The position numbers and the translations under genes were made by a program. Below the pieces are notes generated by a model. It saw only the letters and a program-made list of their open reading frames with translations. It searched no databases and was not told the DNA's origin. 64,000 nt of DNA from a bacterium (GTDB lineage: Bacteria; UBA10199; JACPAL01; GCA-016699445), in the NCBI GenBank assembly GCA_035454885.1, contig DATIGE010000049.1, positions 1-64,000 of the forward strand, given 5' to 3'. Position 1 is the first letter of the stretch; each line of letters opens with the position of its first letter. This document shows positions 1 to 9,310 of this stretch, one piece after another.

Positions 1-1
1 G

Positions 2-3000
2 TCGGAGACGTTCGACGCCTGGAAGGGCCGCGAAGCGCCGGAGGCGTGCGTGATTCACTTGGCGGACCTCCACGAATGGCCCGCCGCCCTCCTTCCGCTC
101 CTTCAGATCGAGGTCCATCGCGCCGCGCGCCGGGGCCGCCCCCTCTTCTTCCTGGCCGAATTCGACTCGGACCTCCTCCAAAATCCACTGAAGACCGTCG
201 CCTTCGATGAGATCCGCCTCGCGGACTTCTCGGCCGCGCAGACCCGCGACTTGATCCGCGCGGCCACGGCCGATTTGGACAGGCCCGTTCCCGAGGCCGT
301 CGCCCAAGACATCGCCTCAGGCTCCGGGGGCCGCCCCCTGCTGGCGTTGGAACAGCTCCGATCCTACCTCGTCGATCCCGGCCGGCCCTTTCACGCCTCC
401 AAGGACATGGCGCAAGCCGCCGCCGTCCGCGTCGAGGAGATCCCGCCCGCGTCGCGCGCCCTCTTCGCCCGTCTCGTCACGCACCCCGAGCCGGCGGAGA
501 CGGCGGATCTCGGCGTCACGTCGCCGGCGGGGCCGGAATGGGACCTGCAGGAAAGGGGCCTGGCGACGGCCAAGGCGGGGCGTCTCGCGCTGACGCACCC
601 GGCCCTGCGCGAGGCCTACGCCGCGGCCCTCGAAACCTCCGAAAGGACGGAGGCCCACCGCGCGTGGCTTCGGATCCTTCTCAAGCAATATGGAGACAAG
701 CCGGTCATCGCCGCGGAGGCGGCGCTCATCACCCATCATGCCCTGGGCTGCGGCGAGGACTCCGTCGCCTACGCCTGGGGCCTGGAGGCGATGGATTACC
801 ACGCGGGACGCGGCAACGCCGCACGCGCCCTCCGGCTCTCCGACGAACTCCTTCGCCGCGCCAAGGACGACGTCCAGACCTACACCCTGGAGGCCTACCG
901 GGCCCCGCTCTTCTACCGCCTGGGCAGGTTCCAAGACGCGCTCGCGTCCTACGACCGTTGGTACGCCTTGAAGCCGGACGACGGAACCGGTGTGGAGACC
1001 GTCAAACACCTCCTCTTTACGGGGCAGACGCTCTCGGCCTGGGGCCGTCCTGACGAGGCGCGCGCGCGGCTGAATTCCTGCCTCGAGGCGGGCGACGGCC
1101 TCAGGCACGTCCGGCACCGGCCGTATCATGCGCGCGCCCACATCGCCCTGGCCACGCTCGACGAGAAATCCCATCAAGAGGAGAGGGCGAAGGAGCACCT
1201 GCAGGCGGCCATCCCCCTCGCCGAAGGCCAGCCCCTCCTGCTCGCGGAGATCGAGCAGAAGCTCGGGCAGAGGGCCCATGCCGAGAATCGCCTCGACGAG
1301 GCCGTCCGGCACCTCGAGCGTTCCCGGACCGAATGCCGCGAGGCGGGAAACCCGCAGGTCGAGGCCATCACCGTGAACGTCATGGCCATGATCGACCGGG
1401 AGCGCGGCCGGCTGAAGATGGCGTTGGAAACGATCGGGGAGGCGATCGCCCTCGCGGAAAAGGGCGGCGAGATCCTCCAAATCGCCCGGTACCGGCAGAA
1501 CCGGGCCCTGATCCGGATGAATCTGGCCCTCTACGGACCCGCCCTCGAGGAGATGGAGGACGTCCAAGACGTCTTCGAGGCCTTGGGGGAGGATCAGGAC
1601 CGCCGGCAGGCCCGACTCCACCGCGAGGAACTGAGCCGCCTGCTGGGCGAGACGGAGCGCACGGAAAAGGACCCGCCGTTCTCATCGGAGGAAGGACGGA
1701 GGATTGCGCAGGCCCTTGCTGCCTGGAACGGCCGCGAGCCCTCCGAATCCGACCTGGCCGGACTCCTCGAGGCCGTGGAAGGCCTGGAGGCCCCCGAGGA
1801 GCGCATCGGCCTGCTGGAAGCCGCCTCGAACGACGTCTCTCGCCGGGGATGGGAAGGACTGGCGCAACTGTTCCGGCACGCGGCGGGCGCCGAACTGAAA
1901 AAGATTCACGACAACCTACCGGAGGAACTCCAAATGGACTTCGAAAACAAACGAGACGTCAAGACCCTCGATGCCGCCTTGAGCGGCCTCTTCAAGGCCA
2001 AGGCGGATCCGGGGCGGTCGATCCCCGATGCGCGCTTCCGCCAATTCTGCGAGATCAACCGGAAGATCGCCCTTCAGAACGATCTGAAACGGATCCTGGA
2101 CGAGGTCATCGACGCCGCAATCCAGATCAGCGGGGCGGAACGGGGCTTCGTCCTCTTGAAAAACCCCAAATCGAAGGCCGCCCCCCTGCCCGGCTTCGAG
2201 GTCAAGGCCGCCCGGAATTTGAACCAGAAGGCGATCGAGGCCGGCGATTTCGAGTTGTCCCTTTCCCTCGTCAAACAGGCCCTGGACCGGGGCACGCACG
2301 TCCTGACCGACGACGCCCTCGCCGACCCCCGGTTTCAGGAAAAGAAGAGCGTGATGGACTACCGGCTCCGGTCGGTCCTCGTGCTCCCTCTCGAGCAGGA
2401 GGGCTCGGTCTTCGGAGTGATCTATCTCGACCACCGCTATCAACCGGACCGGTTTTCGGAGGAGGACCTAAGCCTTCTGCTCGCCCTCGCCTCCCAGGCC
2501 TCCATCGCCGTCCAAAAGGCCCGGATGATCGAGGAGCTCACCGCCTCCCGCGACCGGCTCGCCGGCCAGGTGAAGGAGCAGGAGGTGAAGATCGAGCACC
2601 TCTCGGAGGCCCTCACCCAGAAGAGGGAAAACCTCCGCTACGGCTACGAAGAAATCATCGGCCGTTCGCCTCCGATGATGACGGTCTTCAAGCTCCTCGA
2701 CAACGTCACGGAAACGACGATCCCCGTCTGGATCCACGGGGAATCGGGCACGGGCAAGGAGCTCATCGCCCGTTCGCTTCACTTCAACAGCCCGCGCAAA
2801 AACGGCCCGTTCGTCGCGGAGAACGTGAGCGCCATTCCCGAAACGCTCCTGGAGAGCGAGCTCTTCGGCCACAAGAAGGGCTCCTTCACGCACGCCGACC
2901 GCGACCGGGTCGGACTCTTCGAACAGGCCAGCGGCGGGACTCTCTTTTTGGACGAAGTCGCCGACATGTCGCTCGCCATGCAGGCCAAGCTCCTGCGCGT

Positions 3001-3619
3001 CCTGCAAGAGGGGGAGGTCCGGCCCGTCGGATCTTCCAAGACGGTGAAGATCAACGTCCGTCTCGTCACGGCCTCCAACAAGGATCTCCGCCGGCTCGTG
3101 AGCGAGGGCAAATTCCGCCAGGACCTCTTTTTCCGGATCAACGGGCTGACCATCGACCTGCCGCCGCTCCGGACGCGAAAGGACGACATCCCCCTCCTCG
3201 CCCGCCACATCCTCAAAAAGGTGTCGAAGGAATTCAACCTCCCGGCGAGCGAGCTCTCGGACAAGGCGACCCAGATCCTCATGAAGCACGACTGGCCGGG
3301 CAACGTCCGGGAACTGGAGGCGGCGCTGCGCAACGCCCTCCTCTTCGCCAAGGGGCGTCCCATCGCGGCGGAACACTTGAATCTCCAGCCACGGCCGGTG
3401 GGGTCCTACGGGTCGTCATCCCCAGCTCCACGCGAAGCCCCGGCAACGGAGGAAGATATGGCTCACCGGCAACTGGTCGTGGAGACGTTGCGGCGCCACC
3501 AGTTGAACAAGGAAGAGGCGGCGAAGGACCTGAAAGTCAGTCTCAGGACCCTCTACACGTGGATGGAAAAACACGGCATCCCGAAGAAGAAGGCGATGCT
3601 GGCGAGGTATGTGGGTTAG
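2..3619 (+). CDS. Sigma-54-dependent activator with ATPase remnant, TPR, GAF, AAA+ and Fis-type HTH domains (5' partial)
   Basis: The frame is already open at the window edge (GTG at base 50 is internal), so the start lies upstream. Counting from base 50: a P-loop ATPase end with Walker-B-like IHLADLHEW (1-12), a long helical TPR-like region (about 200-560), a GAF domain (about 670-820), a coiled coil (about 825-865), and the sigma-54 AAA+ domain with Walker A GESGTGKE (about 896) and Walker B LFLDEV (about 965). A C-terminal helix-turn-helix (about 1153-1177) contains NKEEAAKDLKVS. The family activates sigma-54 RNA polymerase in response to a ligand or partner sensed by GAF/TPR. The loop that is normally GAFTGA reads GSFTHA (about 943), so sigma-54 contact may be altered. 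An upstream protein kinase domain is possible but not visible. Confidence 0.9.
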   Translation, partial: SETFDAWKGREAPEACVIHLADLHEWPAALLPLLQIEVHRAARRGRPLFFLAEFDSDLLQNPLKTVAFDEIRLADFSAAQTRDLIRAATADLDRPVPEAVAQDIASGSGGRPLLALEQLRSYLVDPGRPFHASKDMAQAAAVRVEEIPPASRALFARLVTHPEPAETADLGVTSPAGPEWDLQERGLATAKAGRLALTHPALREAYAAALETSERTEAHRAWLRILLKQYGDKPVIAAEAALITHHALGCGEDSVAYAWGLEAMDYHAGRGNAARALRLSDELLRRAKDDVQTYTLEAYRAPLFYRLGRFQDALASYDRWYALKPDDGTGVETVKHLLFTGQTLSAWGRPDEARARLNSCLEAGDGLRHVRHRPYHARAHIALATLDEKSHQEERAKEHLQAAIPLAEGQPLLLAEIEQKLGQRAHAENRLDEAVRHLERSRTECREAGNPQVEAITVNVMAMIDRERGRLKMALETIGEAIALAEKGGEILQIARYRQNRALIRMNLALYGPALEEMEDVQDVFEALGEDQDRRQARLHREELSRLLGETERTEKDPPFSSEEGRRIAQALAAWNGREPSESDLAGLLEAVEGLEAPEERIGLLEAASNDVSRRGWEGLAQLFRHAAGAELKKIHDNLPEELQMDFENKRDVKTLDAALSGLFKAKADPGRSIPDARFRQFCEINRKIALQNDLKRILDEVIDAAIQISGAERGFVLLKNPKSKAAPLPGFEVKAARNLNQKAIEAGDFELSLSLVKQALDRGTHVLTDDALADPRFQEKKSVMDYRLRSVLVLPLEQEGSVFGVIYLDHRYQPDRFSEEDLSLLLALASQASIAVQKARMIEELTASRDRLAGQVKEQEVKIEHLSEALTQKRENLRYGYEEIIGRSPPMMTVFKLLDNVTETTIPVWIHGESGTGKELIARSLHFNSPRKNGPFVAENVSAIPETLLESELFGHKKGSFTHADRDRVGLFEQASGGTLFLDEVADMSLAMQAKLLRVLQEGEVRPVGSSKTVKINVRLVTASNKDLRRLVSEGKFRQDLFFRINGLTIDLPPLRTRKDDIPLLARHILKKVSKEFNLPASELSDKATQILMKHDWPGNVRELEAALRNALLFAKGRPIAAEHLNLQPRPVGSYGSSSPAPREAPATEEDMAHRQLVVETLRRHQLNKEEAAKDLKVSLRTLYTWMEKHGIPKKKAMLARYVG

Positions 3620-3635
3620 AGAACGAGGGCCCGCC

Positions 3636-4427
3636 TCATTCCCTTGTCCTCGCGTCAATCGCCCCTCTCTCGGGTTTCACCGGCCCCATCATCATCCGGA
3701 CATCGAAACAGTCGGGCGGGACCGCGGGGCCGACATCGATCAAGCCGTCTTCGACCTCGGCCCCTCCCGAAGGCAACGGGACGACCTCCGACGGGAGCTC
3801 CTGACCCAGATTGGGGGCGACCGAGATCCCATCAAGATAATAATGAAGATCGGCCGGGTCCGAGGTCAGGAAGGTGAAATCGACATAATCAAAGAGGGGC
3901 TCTTGCGGCGTCTTCACGCCTTCTTGCTCCTGCGGCGACTGCTGGAAGCCGATCACCAGGATATGGTACCCCGTATCGGACGCGTCCTTCTTATAATAGA
4001 CGTGAAGTTCGTACATTCTTGCCTGAAAGGCGGCGTACCTTCTCTTTTTGATGTGCCCCCAGACATGGACACTCGTCTTGCCGCCCGGCATCCTGCAGTC
4101 CCGGGAGATCTCCCCCTCGAGAAACGGGAAGTAGGCGTTCGGCACTTCATGGATCGGCGCCGCCGTTCCGGCCGGCATGGGATTCGGGCCGGAAGAAGCG
4201 ACAACAGGTGAGGGATTGTTCGGCAAGGCGTCCGCCGAGCGGTCTTCCGCCGCGTCCGCCGAGCCGTCTCCCTGAGACGTATCTCCCGCCTTCGCATCGC
4301 CCGCCGCCCCCATGACGGCTGTACCGGGAACGATCCCTCCCCTTTGGGCGCCCTGCGGGAGGCAGGCGGTCCATAAGGAGCAGCAAAAGAGCAAGAAGAG
4401 CGACTTATTCCTGAAGTTCGTTTTCAT
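3636..4427 (-). CDS. Probable lipoprotein, paralogue of the upstream gene
   Basis: 263 residues starting at MKTNFRNKS, a basic N-terminus followed by a hydrophobic stretch and a cysteine in TACLPQ, which suggests a lipoprotein or secreted protein. The ATG overlaps the stop of the upstream gene as ATGA, which decides this start over an in-frame ATG 39 codons earlier. A low-complexity Ala/Asp/Gly linker (about 30-75) precedes a globular part ending in PPDCFDVRMMMG. The upstream protein has the same ACLPQ after its signal and ends LPSCFEPKMEMMG, so the two look like diverged duplicates. No domain is recognised and the function is unknown. Confidence 0.75.
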   Translation of the reverse strand: MKTNFRNKSLFLLFCCSLWTACLPQGAQRGGIVPGTAVMGAAGDAKAGDTSQGDGSADAAEDRSADALPNNPSPVVASSGPNPMPAGTAAPIHEVPNAYFPFLEGEISRDCRMPGGKTSVHVWGHIKKRRYAAFQARMYELHVYYKKDASDTGYHILVIGFQQSPQEQEGVKTPQEPLFDYVDFTFLTSDPADLHYYLDGISVAPNLGQELPSEVVPLPSGGAEVEDGLIDVGPAVPPDCFDVRMMMGPVKPERGAIDARTRE

Positions 4428-5299
4428 CGGCCCATCATTTCCATCTTCGGCTCGAAGCAAGACGGGAGCGGATCGGGGCCGGTGGTATCCGCCAGCCTGT
4501 TGAGGAGCTTGTGAGGCTGATGGAGGTCGAGGCCATCCGTGCATTCCAGGCTTTGACAGGATTGTGGGCTCGGGCTGGGTTGATATCCGTACCAGCCGAA
4601 CGCGACAAACCGCAGCGAATCGGCATCCGAGGTGGCCACGTCCGTATCGAAATAGACGACAGGCTCGGAGTTTTGCGGGTCGACCACGGGAGCCCGGGCC
4701 ACGAGGCCCGGTTTGCCCTCAGGTCTGGGCGGCGAGCTGAGAAAAGGAAGATCCTTGTAGTAAAGGGCGTCCGATCCCCGAGCGTAAATCAAGCGCAGGT
4801 GAGTCCCCATCGGAACTATGAGGGACTTGCTCGCTTGCTCGGCGTCGATGGTCGCGGGATCAATATTGAATCCAATGATCATGCCGGCGCGTCCGCGCAG
4901 GTGCACCACCTGGATGCCCGCAGGGGTCGCGCACGTGGCCGTCTTTTCGCCGGTCACGAGAGTCAATTGATTCCCCGTCGGATCATGGGTGGGCACCGCG
5001 TCCCCTGCCTGCATGGGCGACAGGACGCTTTCATAGGTAATCGATCCCCTAGGTCCTGACGACGCATCCGCGAATTTCCCCGAGGGGGACGGTCCTTCGA
5101 CGCCGGGTTCCTCAACATCCCCTCCCCCGGAATCCGGGGCCCCGCCATCGGCCGACCGGACGTCCGCATTCGCCGGCCCCAGGACCCCGCCCCCCGCAGG
5201 GGCACCCGTGGGCACCGCCTGAGGCAGGCAGGCCGCCCCGGACAGGACAAAAAAGGCTGTTAAAACAAGCCTTAAGACGGTTTCCATCCTTGCGTTCAT
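4424..5299 (-). CDS. Probable lipoprotein, first gene of a paralogous pair
   Basis: 291 residues. The N-terminus MNARMETVLRL is followed by a hydrophobic segment and GAACLPQ, a likely lipid-attachment cysteine. A Gly/Ala/Asp/Pro linker (about 28-75) leads to a domain with two cysteine pairs near CATP and SCQSLEC and the ending SCFEPKMEMMG, shared in outline with the next gene. The pair overlaps by four bases and is probably one transcript from the candidate promoter at 5328-5357. Location is inferred to be periplasmic or outer membrane. The function is not recognised. Confidence 0.75.
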   Translation of the reverse strand: MNARMETVLRLVLTAFFVLSGAACLPQAVPTGAPAGGGVLGPANADVRSADGGAPDSGGGDVEEPGVEGPSPSGKFADASSGPRGSITYESVLSPMQAGDAVPTHDPTGNQLTLVTGEKTATCATPAGIQVVHLRGRAGMIIGFNIDPATIDAEQASKSLIVPMGTHLRLIYARGSDALYYKDLPFLSSPPRPEGKPGLVARAPVVDPQNSEPVVYFDTDVATSDADSLRFVAFGWYGYQPSPSPQSCQSLECTDGLDLHQPHKLLNRLADTTGPDPLPSCFEPKMEMMGR

Positions 5300-5327
5300 T
5301 TTAGCCTACCCTGAGCGGAGTTCCTAT

Positions 5328-5357
5328 TTTCTATTTTCGGCGGATGACCCGTCGCAA
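5328..5357 (-). promoter_or_regulatory. Candidate sigma-70-type promoter for the lipoprotein pair
   Basis: On the minus strand a -35-like TTGCGA (5352-5357) and a -10-like TAGAAA (5328-5333) are 18 bases apart and about 30 bases upstream of the ATG at 5299. Each matches consensus at four of six positions. This is a sequence reading only. Confidence 0.35.
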
Positions 5358-5377
5358 GTTACCGATTTTCTTCTATT

Positions 5378-5393
5378 GTCCACGGTCGTGGAC
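5378..5393. other. Short hairpin between NHL gene and lipoprotein pair
   Basis: GTCCAC and GTGGAC form a perfect six-base stem around a four-base loop just after the NHL gene's stop. No T-run follows on either strand, so it is at best a weak 3'-end structure for the NHL transcript or an operator. Confidence 0.25.
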
Positions 5394-5400
5394 GGTCCCC

Positions 5401-6753
5401 TCAGTCGGTCCCTGGGGACAGGCTAGGCACCCTCGACCTCCGGTAGAGATTCTGAATCTCTTTCATCGGACCGGGCAAAGCCCGCCAAATGGTTTCGGCG
5501 GGCCGGAGGGGTTGTTTCAGAATACGCGACTCGGGACAGAGGGAGACCGAGCTGATCCTCTTGAGGGCGGCGGAATCTTCCGCATCGGTCAGGAAGAGAT
5601 TCCCGTCATCGTCCAAGGCGAGACCCATGGGCCTGGCAAGGATCGCATCCAGCGGCGGCAACCTCCCGTCTTCGACGGCCCGGGTGCCCCCTCCGGCGAT
5701 GGTGGAGATGCGTCCGTTCTTGTCGATCTTTCGAATGAGACCGTTCCCCGTGTCGGCGATAAAGACGTTGCCGTAACCGTCGGCGGCGACATCCGACGGA
5801 CCCGACAGGGCCGCGTCCACAGCCGGACCCCCGTCGCCTGAATATCCCGTGACGCCCGTGCCGGCCACCGTGGTCATCACGCCGTCCGTGTCCACCTTGC
5901 GGACCCGATCCCCGAAGAATTCGGCGATGTAGAGGTTTCCATCCGGGTCGAGGGCCAGCCCCCCGCCCAGGTCCAGCCCGATGGACCTGGCCACGATTCC
6001 GCCGGCGGCCGAGGTCGTCCCATCCGACACGATTGTCGACGTATTTCCCGATGAGTCGATTTTCAAGATGCGGCACGGGACGTGAAGGGGAAGAGATGAC
6101 GACTCATGAGAAGGCGCCTCATACCTCACGTCGCAGACGGAGACGAAAAGGTCCCCCGACTTGTCCGCCACCAAGTCGACGGCCGCCGGTATGTTGTGGA
6201 CCGAGGCGTCGGTCGTGTCGAATTCCTTGACGTCCCGTGCAAGGATCGGGACACCCTTGGCGACCACGGCGCCGACCGCAGAGGCGCCCCATTTCAGGAT
6301 TTCATAGCCGCCCTTGATGTGATAGCCGCCGCCCGGGAGGGGGGTTCTGTCGAAGATCAGGCCGGTCATGTAAAGATAACCCGCCGCACCGTTGGCGATG
6401 CCGATCGAAACGGGCGCCGTGTCAAAATTCCCGACGTAGAAGGGTGTGATCTTCTCGCCGCCGTTCGCCTTGCCGCCCGCGGCGTCCGGTCTCGCCGCGT
6501 AGACGGATTCGTTTTCATAATCGCTGAAGGACACCGTTCCCCCGGAATCCACGGCAATCCCCATCGGAAACGGGTTTTCGAGACCCAACTGTTCCACTCC
6601 CACGACCTCCGATACGGAGCATGTCTTGGCCGCGTTCATCTTGAGAGAGGCCGCGCCGAAGACGTTTCTTGGGACCACTTTCCTCGATTCGGCGCCGAGA
6701 GATGCAGACCCAAAAACGGCGATCGCGAGAGCAAAAACGGCCTTCTTCTTCAT
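5401..6753 (-). CDS. Secreted NHL-repeat beta-propeller protein
   Basis: 450 residues with a clear Sec signal peptide (MKKKAVFALAIAVFGSASLGA). The rest repeats the NHL pattern: a glycine-asparagine turn then hydrophobic strand then basic residue, as in GNLYIAEFFGDRVRKVD, GNVFIADTGNGLIRKID and GNLFLTDAEDSAALKRI, with TTVAGTG and STIAGGG between blades. Such propellers are usually ligand- or protein-binding scaffolds outside the cytoplasm; no catalytic residues are evident. It stands alone between the lipoprotein pair and ispG. A weak promoter (TTCAAG, 17 bases, TAGAAT at 6803-6808) lies upstream. Confidence 0.85.
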   Translation of the reverse strand: MKKKAVFALAIAVFGSASLGAESRKVVPRNVFGAASLKMNAAKTCSVSEVVGVEQLGLENPFPMGIAVDSGGTVSFSDYENESVYAARPDAAGGKANGGEKITPFYVGNFDTAPVSIGIANGAAGYLYMTGLIFDRTPLPGGGYHIKGGYEILKWGASAVGAVVAKGVPILARDVKEFDTTDASVHNIPAAVDLVADKSGDLFVSVCDVRYEAPSHESSSLPLHVPCRILKIDSSGNTSTIVSDGTTSAAGGIVARSIGLDLGGGLALDPDGNLYIAEFFGDRVRKVDTDGVMTTVAGTGVTGYSGDGGPAVDAALSGPSDVAADGYGNVFIADTGNGLIRKIDKNGRISTIAGGGTRAVEDGRLPPLDAILARPMGLALDDDGNLFLTDAEDSAALKRISSVSLCPESRILKQPLRPAETIWRALPGPMKEIQNLYRRSRVPSLSPGTD

Positions 6754-6885
6754 AGAGCCCCCATTCGAAATGATCTGAGCTGCAAAGCATATACCAGGGG
6801 AGATTCTAGGGTTGAGTGCAATAATCTTGAATTATTCCATCCGGTTCCAGATTTATCTATTCTTAAAAATCGCTTGGAAAGCCCT

Positions 6886-6913
6886 CTCAAAATGAGAATT
6901 TTATCATTTTGAG
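6886..6913. repeat. Perfect 10-bp inverted repeat downstream of ispG
   Basis: CTCAAAATGA (6886-6895) and TCATTTTGAG (6904-6913) are exact complements around an eight-base loop, 8 bases beyond the ispG stop. The stem is AT-rich with no T-run on the minus side, so it could be a 3'-end stabiliser or operator rather than a strong terminator. Confidence 0.4.
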
Positions 6914-6920
6914 TCTGCGA

Positions 6921-8057
6921 TCATGAACGGGACTTTTGTGTGATGAGGGCATCCAGCTCGGTCTTGAGGCGGGGGAGGATGTCTTCGTAGGAGTACTTGC
7001 CGAGTTCCTCTTCCTTCTTCTTCAGATTGACGAAGGTCGGGGCGCACCAAAGCCCCAGGTCGGCGTCGTCGGTCTCGCCGGGGCCGTTCACGCGGCAGCC
7101 CATGACGGCGATCGTCACCTGATATTCCTTCGCGTACTGGGCCATCTCCTTCACCTTCATCGCGAGCTCCACGAACTTTTCGTTCTCGACGCGCGAACAA
7201 GACGGACAGGAGATGATGTTCAGCTTCTTTTCTCCAAAGTCCGGCACGGAGCGGAAGCGGCCTTCCTCGATGTCCTTGAGGATCGCCCTTCCAACGGCGA
7301 TCTCCTCGCCCTTGTCGTCGAAGGGCACGGTGAGGGAGACGCGAAGCGTATCACCGATGCCGCGGGAGACCAGTTGTTCGAAGGCGATCCGCGTCTTGAT
7401 GATCCCCTCGGGCGGCAGCCCCGCTTCCGTGACCCCCAGATGGAGGGGGACGTCCGGCCGCATCTCGTGAAAGCGGCGGTTGATATCGATCACCTTCTTG
7501 GGATCGGAATCCTTCAGGGAAACGAGGTAGTTCTTAAAACCCAGGTCGTCCAAGATCTGGCAATGCTCGGCGGCCGAATGCAGGATGGCCTCCTCGTCGT
7601 TGTCCCCGAACTTCTCCTGCCATTCCGGATCGATCGACCCGCAGTTCACGCCCACGCGCAGGGCGCATCCGTGCTTGGACGCCTGCTCGGCGATCCAGGC
7701 CACCTTGTCGCGCTTGCTCTTCTGCCGTTCGTGATGATGCAGATGTCCGGGGTTGTAACGGATCTTTTGGACGATGGGCGCGAGCTTCTCGGCCAGGCGG
7801 TAGCTCTCCTGGAGGTCGACGACCAGCGGCTTGTCGGTCTCGCCCCGAAGTTTCCGGAGGGCGTCCACGTCCTTGTCGCTGTCGATCGCGATGCGGATCA
7901 AATCGGCGCCGGCCTTTTCCAGAATGCGGATCTGCCGGAGGGTCCCCTCCAGGTCCTGGGTGCGCGTGGCCGCCATGCTCTGGACGGCGATCGGGTTCCT
8001 TCCGCCGATCTTGACGCGGCCGACGGTGATTTCGCGGGTTTTTCGCTCGGGTAACAC
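6921..8057 (-). CDS. ispG: 4-hydroxy-3-methylbut-2-enyl diphosphate synthase (IspG/GcpE)
   Basis: 378 residues, the usual length of the short bacterial form. IspG converts methylerythritol cyclodiphosphate to HMBPP with a [4Fe-4S] cluster, the penultimate step of the MEP isoprenoid pathway. The N-terminal TIM barrel ([25 protein letters not shown]) and the C-terminal cluster-binding part with CPSC (about 283-286) and GCRVNGPGE (Cys about 318) are intact. The start is GTG at 8055-8057. It shows that the cell uses the MEP route and so needs DXP. Confidence 0.97.
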   Translation of the reverse strand: MLPERKTREITVGRVKIGGRNPIAVQSMAATRTQDLEGTLRQIRILEKAGADLIRIAIDSDKDVDALRKLRGETDKPLVVDLQESYRLAEKLAPIVQKIRYNPGHLHHHERQKSKRDKVAWIAEQASKHGCALRVGVNCGSIDPEWQEKFGDNDEEAILHSAAEHCQILDDLGFKNYLVSLKDSDPKKVIDINRRFHEMRPDVPLHLGVTEAGLPPEGIIKTRIAFEQLVSRGIGDTLRVSLTVPFDDKGEEIAVGRAILKDIEEGRFRSVPDFGEKKLNIISCPSCSRVENEKFVELAMKVKEMAQYAKEYQVTIAVMGCRVNGPGETDDADLGLWCAPTFVNLKKKEEELGKYSYEDILPRLKTELDALITQKSRS

Positions 8058-8094
8058 GGTTCAGAAGCTAGCGGCTATGCCGGGAAAAGGCAAG

Positions 8095-9297
8095 TCATCG
8101 CACCAACGAGCACCCGCCGGCCGACGACCCGACGCCCCCGCCGGACCCGGGCGCGCAGTCCTCGCCCGCCTGGCAATCCACGTTCACCTCGGCCCCGGCC
8201 GATTCCGTAAAGGTGTCCGTGGACGTGAACGAGGCGAACTGGGGCGGCGCGGGCTCGCCGGAACTGCCGCGGCAGGGCGTGTAGCCGGAGGCCCCGGTCG
8301 CCGACACGTCGATGGGTTCGAAGTCGATCGTGTACGTCGCGCCCGGCGTCAGGCCCAAGATGACGAATTCGCCGTTGGCGGTGCCCGGCGGGTCGAAGTC
8401 GCCGGAGAGGGCCGAAATCGCGTCGTTTTTGGGATCCGCGACGTTCCGGGCGACCAGGTTCGCGCACTGGAGCTCCGCGCTCCCGCTCGCGTTGAAGACC
8501 GTGCCCGTGATCGACCAGGTGGTCGAAGCGAAGTTCGAGGCGGGATAAAGCTGGGCGAGCCCCGCGCGGTCGTCCTTTTCGGGCGTCTTGAAATTGGCCC
8601 CGTTGCCGATGAGGAAGCGCGGATACATGGTCGTGATGAGGTTGTCGTTGGAGGAGTCGCTGTCGGTCGCTTCCTCAAGATTGACCTGCGAATGGTCCAG
8701 CCCCAGGAAGTGCCCCATCTCGTGCACGATAAACGAGGTAAAGTCGTCGTCCGTGAAACTCAAACCGGCCGACCCGCAGCCGGGCTGGATTTCCACTCCG
8801 TTCAGGCAGGCGGCGTTGAAGACCGCCTCGCCTTTGATCGCATTGCCGGAAGCGGGGTCCGATCCGATGATGGAGGCGAAACCCAAGGTGGTGAACTTCG
8901 CCGCGGCGCCGAAGAAGTCGGAGACGATCGCGCCGTCCTCGTCGATCACGAGCGGATTGGTTCCGTCGCCGAGCGGACCGCCGGGGCAGGCCGAAGCGTC
9001 GAAGACAAAGTCGCAGACGTTCGAGTCATCCACCGACCCGCCCAGGTCGCGCAAATCAAATGAGACGTTCGCCTCGGAAATGCCGTCCCACTGGGAGAGG
9101 GCCTCGTCGACCAGGGGCTCCACGTTCTTGCCGCGCACGTCCAGATCCGACTCGAGGTCCACGCGCACGGGCATGGCCGGCCACTTGACCGCGCGTCCCG
9201 AGTCGGTCACGTTCCGCGGGCCGATGGCCCAGGAAGAGATAGAGAGGGAAAGCAGAACAACCACCAAGAACGCCACCATCCGTCGTTGCGCCGTCAT
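8095..9297 (-). CDS. Secreted matrixin-type zinc metalloprotease with GGCSLVR tail
   Basis: 400 residues with a signal peptide (FLVVVLLSLSISSWA). The catalytic motif HEMGHFLGLDH (near residue 190) gives the three zinc histidines and the catalytic glutamate, and TMYPR downstream is a plausible Met-turn, so it is a metzincin of the matrixin type. After the catalytic domain come an Ig-like/carboxypeptidase-regulatory-like segment (about 255-375), a Gly/Ser linker and the extreme C-terminus GGCSLVR. The delta-60 repeat protein at 9968 has nearly the same tail. The substrate is unknown; action is outside the cell or at its surface. It lies 13 bases after its companion gene and probably shares its transcript. 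Confidence 0.85.
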   Translation of the reverse strand: MTAQRRMVAFLVVVLLSLSISSWAIGPRNVTDSGRAVKWPAMPVRVDLESDLDVRGKNVEPLVDEALSQWDGISEANVSFDLRDLGGSVDDSNVCDFVFDASACPGGPLGDGTNPLVIDEDGAIVSDFFGAAAKFTTLGFASIIGSDPASGNAIKGEAVFNAACLNGVEIQPGCGSAGLSFTDDDFTSFIVHEMGHFLGLDHSQVNLEEATDSDSSNDNLITTMYPRFLIGNGANFKTPEKDDRAGLAQLYPASNFASTTWSITGTVFNASGSAELQCANLVARNVADPKNDAISALSGDFDPPGTANGEFVILGLTPGATYTIDFEPIDVSATGASGYTPCRGSSGEPAPPQFASFTSTDTFTESAGAEVNVDCQAGEDCAPGSGGGVGSSAGGCSLVR

Positions 9298-9310
9298 ACA
9301 GAGATCCCCT

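Noticed and set aside
1333-3804. An 823-codon frame overlapping the sigma-54 activator on the same strand.
   Set aside because: It is a Gly/Pro/Arg-rich shifted reading of the conserved GAF and AAA+ coding sequence.
6886-6913. Strong ispG terminator.
   Set aside because: The inverted repeat is perfect but AT-rich and not followed by a T-run in the direction of ispG transcription.
8058-8094. A frameshifted membrane anchor after the GGCSLVR tail of the matrixin.
   Set aside because: Reading on past the stop gives a short polar stretch and another stop, with no hydrophobic helix; the delta-60 gene gives the same result.
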